DNA of 24,407 nt, taken from assembly GCA_947646735.1 (NCBI GenBank), contig CANTFK010000326.1:1-24407 (forward strand), written 5' to 3'. Below are positions 18,140-24,407 of the stretch, one piece after another. Made by a program: the position numbers and the translations under genes. Origin of the DNA: Peronospora farinosa. Taxonomy: Eukaryota > Oomycota > Peronosporomycetes > Peronosporales > Peronosporaceae. The notes beneath the pieces were generated by a model. The model worked only from the letters and a program-made list of their open reading frames with translations, was not told the DNA's origin and did not search any database. Numbering within the stretch: the first letter of the stretch is position 1; every line of letters begins with the position of its first letter.

Positions 18140-19720
18140 TCAAGAAGTGACACGGTCGTCATGGCAGCCAATTTTTTGCAGAAAAAAATACTTTACAGCA
18201 ATCAGAGGGCCCGAACCCGGGGTGGAGGTGAAACAAATTATCTCGAATACGATCACACATAATAGACGGGTTATCAAGACAGCTAAGGAATAAACGCTGT
18301 CCATAATGTTTTTCATTGACGTAGTAATTTTCAGAAAAGATCGAAAACTCCGTACAACCACCTCTTCTGCTGCATTTCTGGAGCATTCATTACTCGGCAC
18401 TCCTACATACTGGGATGACTAGTTATCACCCGGACTTAAAGGAGGGTTGCCGAGCAGCTGAAAACTGTATTTTGCCACCAATTGGCTCACGCGCATACCC
18501 GTCTCAGAGCGCTCCTCGGAAGCTAACTTTGCGAGATAATCAGTGGATCATGAGTTTGGCAGCATACGAACTAAAGTGCGTGGCGTACCTGCACTTGCGC
18601 TTTATTGCGAAGCTAGATTGTCCAGCCCGTTATTTTTGATGTATCTAAGACCTCGCATTAGGCATTTTGTCAATCTTGGATCAGACAAGGAGGCAAATTT
18701 CATCGATGGGCGTCTGCTTTGTCTTGGTGGCCTCTTCCACAAGCAACCTCGTGAAGTTTCTACGTTGCATTTACATAGGTTAAAAGTCTTTGGCAAAGCC
18801 AAGAAAATGTTGTGTGAGGTGTAGCCGAATCGCATATGGATTAGATGGGCGCTTTGATGAGCTTAAAGCATCCAGTAACGCGTGACGTCCGACCGCATCG
18901 GCAGTTGCGATTGCAGAATTAAGCAAGACGTCTTCAACGACATCTCTAGTGAACCCTTAGTACTAAACCAGACTGGTTTCTGCCGTGTGGATCAGTCCGG
19001 AGCAGAAAAAACGATCAATTGCGTCCCAACTAGCCGAATCCGCTGAGCTGTAATACGCCTCCTTGTAACGTCCATTCGTAATGATAAGCTCAAAATAGGG
19101 CAGGAGTTTTTCTGGCGATCGTTTAGCCGTCGATGTGCCTTCGACGAGAGCCGCAATTTCAATATCGTATAATAACACACATTTGGTGCTGACCGAGCCT
19201 AGTTCAACGCTGGGAATCGCAAAAATTGAGCACGTCGTCCCCCTCATAGTTATGTGCGCAAAGTAATTTCCAGTCGTCAGCGTTATCAGCCATCGGCAAA
19301 GCTTGGTGTTATGACTGAGGTGCTGTGTGTTAGCGATCTATCAACTAATTTGTATTTGCGTAAGGCAATCCACGGACTGCTACCAATACTTCTTGAGCTC
19401 ATCTTTTTAAAAATATCAAGCGACTGTCGGTGATAAATGCCAAATACATCCAAAATATGCAGCAGCTCCTCGGGAAAGACAAAAAGCTTGACATGCTTTA
19501 GTAAGAGGTCCGCTTTGTTCTCTACCACTCGATTGTAGATCTCCGAGCGGTGGGGAAAGGGATGCTGCCGGGGTGCAACCACTACTAAGATAATGTCCCC
19601 GACTTATCTGCCCCATCGTCCCGATCAATACGATCATAGATCTTTTCCTTGGCAACTGCGACGTTATAGTGTCGTTTTGTCTTTTTTGATAATGGCCTTA
19701 TTCTGCTAGTTACTCACGAC
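18140..19720 (-). other. Coding-like fragments on the minus strand, unrecognised
   Basis: Several adjacent minus-strand frames have protein-like composition but no family I can name. 18159-18386 gives ENYYVNEKHYGQRLFLSC and FHLHPGFGPSDCC. 18963-19247 gives LLYDIEIAALVEG and SPEKLLPYFELIITNG. 19286-19582 gives ENKADLLLKHVKLFVF and EELLHILDVFGIYHRQ. They may be pieces of one or more decayed genes or transposases. The two right-hand pieces have amphipathic-helix patterns, but I see no signal peptide or RxLR motif upstream. Coding origin is uncertain. Confidence 0.2.
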
Positions 19721-21034
19721 AATTCCGGTAGAGACCCGTTCGTCCGGAGAGGAATTGCGGCTTTGTTTTCAGGCAACAGTGGAAGAAGACCGTAATTTTG
19801 ATGGAGGCGAGGTAGGATAGTGCATATGGTCGCCCAATAGTCTGGAGCTGTGCCAGAGCTCGACAATCCACCGCCTATCTGCAGCAAAGTTGATACGTAT
19901 CATCTCGGCCGTTTTAACCCATTGATAAATCCGCAATTTCTAGGGCCGGATCATCCACCGGTGCCGTCCTCTGCGCGAGTTGCGCATATTAGCGGTTGCG
20001 TGTGTTACCGACTGTTAAATATAAAAATTACAGTTAAAACCGTTGCAATGGGCTCCTAAGTTATTCGTTCAAAAACTTTAAGTCTGTATCATGTCCAAAG
20101 TCCATTAAACACGAACTGGGTGGGAGCTTGGTCGCAAACTTCGGTCTCCTGACGACCTCTCGCATGGTGGATCCAAAATACCCACGTAGCGACCGCAGCG
20201 AAAAGTCTTTAAAGTACTGTTGGAGTGAAGACGTTTAAGGGGTAAACATCTCAACTTCATTCAGACCCCGAAGTCTTTTTAAAGCATCGGCTCCTCCAGG
20301 ACTGCGATTGGCGCTATCTTACTCATGCTCCAACCAGTGTCAAATGCCGCCGATTGAAATAAACATCGATGGAATTTACGAGCCGTTGGGGTGACATTAC
20401 GTGACATGTTAATATTTAATGTATTCTCATTTGACAATACGGCTGATCGCAAGCCTTTCTTACGGGTCTACTGGAATGAAATATGCCATCCGACACTACT
20501 GTCCTCCTAAATAATTTTTAATAGCGTCCAAAGTCCCCAATTAAATACCTAGAGCATCGGTCCGCCAGCAGACCCAGCACTGGGGCGACTGCTGGAGGAT
20601 ACAAAGCTCAGTGATGTTCGGTTCCTTAGAAATCATAAAAAGGACGACGCGGCTACATATACGACGGATCATTATACGTATAAAAAATAAGATTGACTGC
20701 AGGATCGACCGGTTTTACGTGCCCCAGGACTGGGAGCCGCAGGTCATCTGTGTATGCACGACGAAACCTCTTCAGCCTCTGGCCATCAGCAGGTTGAGCT
20801 ATATCTACGCGTCGCGCAGTTTGATCTAAAATCAGTGAAGTAGCTCCACTCAACGTATTCCATTGATTCTTTAAAGCCGGACCGCGTCCGAGAGAATTTG
20901 TTGCGCGAAATTATTATGGTGATTGGTCACAGTCCGACAGTGTAGACATGGGATCCTGATACACAGATTAAAGATGACAAATCCAATTCGGTTCCGACGT
21001 CGTACTATCGTAAGGCTCGACGGTTGGGTGACTG
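19721..21034. other. No recognisable gene (1.3 kb)
   Basis: Only frames below about 75 codons (19850-20059 plus, 20611-20829 plus, 20653-20853 minus), none with recognisable motifs. The segment has an imperfect inverted repeat at 20565-20595 (CCAGCAG/CTGCTGG). I see no promoter, RNA gene or element boundary here. Confidence 0.45.
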
Positions 21035-21544
21035 GTGGGTTGGATGAAAGATCAGTTTTCGCAAACTTCTTGTGGCGACTACCAAGACAGCCCGAGAAGG
21101 TCTGATGCGCAGCTACAGACAGCGGCTGAAGCGCCGCTATGTCCTTTGGATGCGGCGCTATTGGAAGCGCGCTATTTAGCTAATTCAATAGTGTGTGCTC
21201 AAGCGATATGCGACCAACCGAGCCCCGTGATAATCCTGCGGAACTTCGGCGAAACGTTGCTTAGTGAAGACGATTATAGCAAGGAAATAAGAAAGAGCGA
21301 CTTCTTGTCCAGCACACATACTCTTCAGGCGAGACTTCTCGAATCTACGCGGGTATCAACAATTTTTTTAGGACAACACTATCGATTCTTTTGGTAGACA
21401 AGCTACATACGGGTCGATATGGTCGCAGGAATTGACGGATGATACGGCACACGGCTGGGGGCATCTTATGACTAATTGTTTTGATGTCCAGATGCTACCT
21501 TTGCATTTCTTGAACGAGCCTCCCACCGTCCCGAATATGGCTTT
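21035..21544 (+). pseudogene. Unrecognised coding-like region cut by the LTR of element C
   Basis: A 120-codon plus-strand frame (21035-21397) contains EAPLCPLDAALLEARYL and PSPVIILRNFGETLL. Shortly after it, in another frame from 21382, an open stretch reads SIWSQELTDDTAHGWGHL and LHFLNEPPTVPNMAF, stopping exactly where the LTR of element C begins at 21545. I recognise neither part. The clean stop of the open frame at an insertion point suggests that C inserted into an older coding sequence, the rest of which should lie beyond the window. This is inference from composition and position. Confidence 0.25.
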
Positions 21545-22182
21545 TGTAACGGAGCTACACGACGGTTGTAGCGTCTTTCCGAGAGTTTACGATTAAACTC
21601 CCCTTTGTATTATTGCATATAATGCATTATTATATTTCTCTTTAGAGAGGTATTAAGTATGAGCGTTAAGATACGGTATTCGGTAATACCGTATCTTATC
21701 GATTGGGATTCGATAAATCACTAACGCTGTATTAAGTACATCATACACAGATGTTTAGACGATACGTCGTCCAATAGCAAAGTCTGCATATAATAATTAC
21801 TATTATAGTAATTAATCTAGTGTAGTGTACTTAGAGTAGGACTATTCATAAAATCTTAAAGCATAAATAAAATCAGTTCTCCTTTTGAGTTTAAGATCCC
21901 AAGTCGTTCTGACTTGTTCTCTTGTGCACTTCGTGCGTTGCTTCTCTGAACCCTAAGCTTCTAGCTTGTTCTTGCACTCTGTGCGTTGGTTCTCTGAACC
22001 TTAAGCTTATTGCTTGCTAACTAAAAGTCTCTCCTACTTCCTTAGACAGGGTGACTTTAAGTCGTTTGATTAGTTCCTTAGAATTAAGTGGCCTTTAGCC
22101 TTAACTCTATTTAGTTCTCTAGAACTAAGAGGCTTCCAGCCTAAAGTCTTCCTCTGGCTAAAGAGCTGTGTAGCCTCGTACA
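21545..22182 (+). repeat. 5' LTR of element C (638 bp)
   Basis: Starts TGTAACGGAGCTACAC and ends GTGTAGCCTCGTACA. The two ends form a long imperfect inverted repeat, and a PBS follows directly. The interior is crowded with hairpins and palindromes: 21554-21572, 21583-21600 (GAGTTT/AAACTC), 21619-21630 (ATAATGCATTAT), 21667-21698 (14-bp stem), 21738-21754, 21758-21771, 21794-21814 (TAATTACTA/TAGTAATTA), 21926-21936, 21955-21967, 21974-21984 and 22111-22128 (TTAGTTCT/AGAACTAA). A 48-nt direct repeat with CTCTGAACC cores occurs at 21944 and 21992. No second copy is available to confirm the borders. Confidence 0.8.
21662..21729 (+). promoter_or_regulatory. Strong nested stem-loop in the LTR of element C
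   Basis: A perfect 14-bp stem (core AAGATACGGTATT with AATACCGTATCTT, loop CGGT) at 21667-21698 overlaps a 6-bp stem TATCGA/TCGATA. An outer stem AGCGTTA (21662-21668) / TAACGCT (21722-21728) could close the whole. Direct repeats GTATTAAGTA flank the structure. It may be an RNA structure or terminator-like element within the LTR transcript, or a site for protein binding. The sequence does not decide. Confidence 0.6.
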
Positions 22183-22183
22183 C

Positions 22184-22197
22184 TTGGTATGAAACAT
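22184..22197 (+). other. Primer-binding site of element C
   Basis: Directly after the LTR end (...TCGTACA) the sequence is C then TTGGTATGAAAC, with TGG in the position expected to pair with a tRNA CCA end. The following bases differ from those of A and D (TGGTAGCAC), so another tRNA is likely. The 14-nt palindrome AGTCTTTAAAGACT follows at 22199-22212. Confidence 0.6.
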
Positions 22198-22226
22198 GAG
22201 TCTTTAAAGACTGACCCTTTGTGAGA

Positions 22227-23225
22227 ATGGAGAATCAAAATCACCTCTCTGAGGCGCAACGACTCGCACTCGATAGATTATCTGCGTTCGTTGGGCTCGA
22301 TCAAATCGAGGTCCTGTTGTCCCAAGGCCCAGATGTCCTTAATGCTCGCATTAAGGCCTTTATGCGTTATGTAGCAACGCTACTCGGGCAGGTCCACGAC
22401 CAGGAAGCGTCAGTGCGCCTACACAGTACATCCCGGTAACTTTGCCCGATGCAGAGCCAAAGGCTCGCCCACTCGTTTTAAACGTAAAGACCTTTGAGGG
22501 GAAGGATGGAGAAAATCGTCTCCTCTGGATCCGAGAAGTTGAAATGGCAATGGATGCCGCCATGCTTGTATCAGATAAGCAACGAGTTGGCTTGGCCATT
22601 TCTTAGCTCGGTGGAAAAGCTAGAGAGTGGGCTCTCCCGAGCGATGTCTCTGTAAATGCTGCAATTCCCACATGAGAAATGTTCAAAAAGCAATTAATTT
22701 GCGTGTTTGCACCGCCTAATAAGGCTTATCGTGTGCGCTCACGCTTCTTAGCTACCCGACAGGGTAAGAAAGAATTGTCGGACTGTATTCAAGAGTTGAG
22801 AACTTTTATTGCTGCTATGTAGAAGGATTCTCTAGCAGAGGAAGTCTGAGTACCATTTTATGGAAGGACTACGCACTGGGATCGCCAGGACGGAAATTTT
22901 CCGTATTCAGCCTTCGACTTTCGAGTAGGCGGTAAGCATAGCATTTAACGCTGAATTTAATTTTAAATCTGCTCGCTATGGTCTGCCATGGTATCATTCA
23001 AATGCCTCTAACAGGTCGGAACCCATGGACCTCAGCCATGCTGAAGAAGCAGAGCCTCAAGCTGCTGAGCAGCAAGGTAGCATCCGTAGATGTTACATGT
23101 GCGGAAGCACTAGACATCTCCGCCCTAGCTGTCCGTTCAGAAAGCACCTTCATAATCGGCAGAGACGTAATACTGTTCCTAGCCAGAAGGCGAGCACGGC
23201 AGGGGAAAACGTTAACTCCCAGTAG
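22227..23225 (+). pseudogene. Gag of element C
   Basis: Starts with ATG at 22227 (MENQNHLSEAQRLALDRL), 45 bp after the LTR. A frame change near 22410 leads to [31 protein letters not shown] and APPNKAYRVRSRFL, a typical gypsy capsid. Stops occur at 22604, 22673, 22820 and 22847. After another frame change come MEGLRTGIARTEIF and a stop at 22926. The frame is then open through NAEFNFKSARYG to the zinc knuckle CYMCGSTRHLRPSC (intact C-x2-C-x4-H-x4-C), ending NVNSQ and TAG at 23223. At least two frameshifts and five stops make it non-functional. Confidence 0.85.
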
Positions 23226-23245
23226 GCGCCCCGCGCCTACTGGGA
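23217..23245 (+). promoter_or_regulatory. Stem-loop enclosing the gag stop codon of element C
   Basis: TCCCAGTAGGCGC (23217-23229), loop CCC, GCGCCTACTGGGA (23233-23245): a perfect 13-bp, GC-rich hairpin whose 5' arm contains the gag stop TAG (23223-23225). Protease is read in the +1 frame here. Families A and B have a hairpin with the same AGTAGG/CCTACT core at the same place, which argues for a recoding or regulatory role. No canonical slippery heptamer is visible upstream in this copy. Confidence 0.55.
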
Positions 23246-24407
23246 AAGAACTAAGTTCTGTTGAGTCTTTAGGAGGTAAAGGTAAACAGGGCTTAGCCCC
23301 AGGTGGCTTCGTGGTTACTCCCATTGAACAAGATTACAAGCCAGGCTTGTTGGTTGTGTCGGCAACCGTTAAAGGTCTTGAGAAACCATGGTCAATTTTA
23401 ATTGACTCAGGGGCGTCAGGTAATTATGTCCGACGTCGTTCCCTTGAAGGGAGTCAGCTATATGCTGAGGCGCTAGAAGCGCAAGAGGGTGACAGTATAA
23501 CCGTTCGTCTTGCAACAGGTGTACGTGTCACCGTTCCTAAAGTTCCGTTGAACTTAGGTGTGAAGTTCTTAGACTTCAATAGCGTTGAACGCTGTCTTGT
23601 CCTAGATTTGGACTCGAGTTATGATCTCATTTTCGGTACGGCCTGGCTGGAACGCCATGAGCCGTGGATCAATTGGAGATCCAAAACTTTAGGCGCAACG
23701 CGCAATGTTCCTAGTGAAGCTTTGGAGAGTCATGAACCCACCTTCGCTAGGAAACAAAAGTGCTATTGGCGCGAGCCAATAACTGATTCAGTTAGTGTGC
23801 TGGACATTGGAGTGTCTGAGTTGATAAACTCCGATGTCAACAATAATAGTGTCGAGCAGAGCTCAATGACACCTAGTGGAACGGAACGTACTCCGTTGAG
23901 TGATACTCAAAGTAATATTGAGACACTGGATGTCGGTAATGACATCGGCTCTCGTATAGAGCAAGTTAAGGTCGATGACCTTGTTAGTAATATTGGCTGT
24001 AAATGCGATTTACTGGATGTCGATAGTGAAATCGGCTCTCGTATAGAGCAAGTGAAGGTCGATGACTTTGTTAGTGATATTGGCTGTAAATGCGATTTAC
24101 TGGATGTCGGTAATGACATCAGCTTTCGTATAGAGCAAGTGAAGGTCGATGACCTTGTTAGTGATATTGGCTGTAAATGCGATTTACTGGATGTCGGTAA
24201 TGACATCAGCTCTCGTATAGAGCAAGTGAAGGTCGATGACCTTGTTAGTGATATTGGCTGTAAATGCGATTTACTGGATGTCGGTAATGACATCGGCTCT
24301 CGTATAGAGCAAGTTAAGGTCGATGACCCAGTTAGTGAAGCCACCTGCGATAGTGACTCACTGGATGTCGGTAATGACATCGGCCCTCGCATAGGGCAGG
24401 TGAATGT
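23221..24407 (+). CDS. Protease and repetitive linker of element C (partial, runs off window)
   Basis: An open frame in the +1 phase relative to gag, with no stop from about 22960 to the end of the window. In-frame ATGs lie at 23003 and 23038, but expression as a gag fusion is more usual. The protease part has SATVKGLEKPWSILIDSGAS (catalytic Asp at 23404-23406), YDLIFGTAWLERHEPWINW (second conserved region) and an Arg/Ser/Lys linker. After SVLDIGVSELINSD it enters a 29-residue tandem repeat. RT should follow beyond the window. The frame is undamaged over about 1.2 kb, in contrast to the gag just upstream. Confidence 0.8.
23926..24407 (+). repeat. 87-bp tandem array coding for a 29-residue repeat
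   Basis: Unit starts (CTGGATGTCG) fall at 23926, 24013, 24100, 24187, 24274 and 24361, exactly 87 bp apart. This gives five full units and part of a sixth at the window edge. Each encodes LDVGNDIGSRIEQVKVDD, then in units 1-4 a Cys-containing DIGCKCDL-like end. The fifth unit has a diverged end (EATCDSDS). The period is a multiple of three and every unit is open. The peptide is acidic with regularly spaced Ile/Val, and two Cys per unit in CKC. The antisense frame open across the array is a by-product. Confidence 0.92.

Larger units (their letters stand above)
21545..24407 (+). mobile_element. Element C: 5' part of a Ty3/gypsy retrotransposon
   Basis: A plus-strand element of a third family: 5' LTR (21545-22182), PBS, gag with capsid and zinc knuckle, protease, and a repetitive linker at the window edge. 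RT, RNase H, integrase and 3' LTR would lie to the right. The five bases before the LTR are GCTTT; a copy of these should follow the unseen 3' LTR. Gag is heavily damaged, while the protease-linker frame has no stop. Confidence 0.85.

Noticed and set aside
18963..19720. RxLR/WY-type effector gene
   Set aside because: The helical pattern is only suggestive; there is no signal peptide, RxLR-EER motif or intact frame upstream.
20565..20595. tRNA or structured RNA from the CCAGCAG/CTGCTGG inverted repeat
   Set aside because: A single 7-bp stem without cloverleaf arms or a TTCGA-like loop; chance or a minor hairpin.
22600..22930. RIP-like C-to-T mutation as the cause of gag stops
   Set aside because: The inferred changes include A-to-T, G-to-A, C-to-T and G-to-T types, and frameshifts as well, so no single mutational signature is seen.
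23907..24392. 161-codon minus-strand frame with repeated SLPTSSKSHLQP-like peptides
   Set aside because: It is the antisense of the 87-bp coding array; the plus frame continues the protease ORF and explains the sequence.
23926..24407. CRISPR or non-coding satellite
   Set aside because: The period is a multiple of three, there are no spacers, and every unit is open in the protease frame.

Overview
The window looks like a repeat-rich, gene-poor region of a eukaryotic genome. My best guess is an oomycete (Phytophthora or downy-mildew type). That rests on Ty3/gypsy polyproteins of the style I know from oomycetes and on a LINE whose reverse transcriptase is followed by a GGSRGNPGPGG-type RNase H. 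I see no bacterial gene, no tRNA or rRNA, and no intact host gene. Nearly all recognisable coding sequence belongs to retrotransposons, most of it broken by stops, frameshifts and nested insertions. Organism and family assignments come from motif recognition by eye, not from a search.

Layout, left to right. (1) 1-2952: the 3' part of a LINE on the minus strand (RT C-terminal region, then RNase H). Its RNase H is split by an insertion of about 1.18 kb (element E) that holds an LTR-like segment with a 20-bp minisatellite. (2) 2953-10711: element A, a minus-strand Ty3/gypsy copy with 3' LTR, polypurine tract, integrase, RNase H, RT, protease, gag, primer-binding site and a truncated 5' LTR. Between integrase and 3' LTR it carries an extra, unrecognised coding region on the opposite strand. 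(3) 10712-14465: element D, a second minus-strand gypsy family (5' LTR, gag, protease, repeat-bearing linker, start of RT), cut off in RT and fused to the broken 5' LTR of A. (4) 14466-about 15795: fragment B, a plus-strand gag-protease piece of family A into which D inserted. (5) About 15800-21544: 5.7 kb with no gene I recognise, only short coding-like fragments. (6) 21545-24407: element C, a plus-strand gypsy element with a 638-bp 5' LTR, PBS, decayed gag and an open protease frame that enters an exact 87-bp tandem array and leaves the window.

In intact copies, gag would form the particle, protease would cut the polyprotein, RT and RNase H would copy RNA primed at the PBS and PPT, and integrase would insert the cDNA. 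No copy here looks autonomous, although the 3' end of C is not visible.

The points most worth checking are: (a) a perfect stem-loop enclosing the gag UAG stop in families A/B and C, with protease in another frame and, in B, a canonical -1 slippery heptamer 9 nt upstream; (b) LTRs of three families built as trains of short perfect hairpins; (c) the antisense coding region in A, sitting where a chromodomain would be expected; (d) tandem duplications in the protease-RT linker of all three gypsy families.
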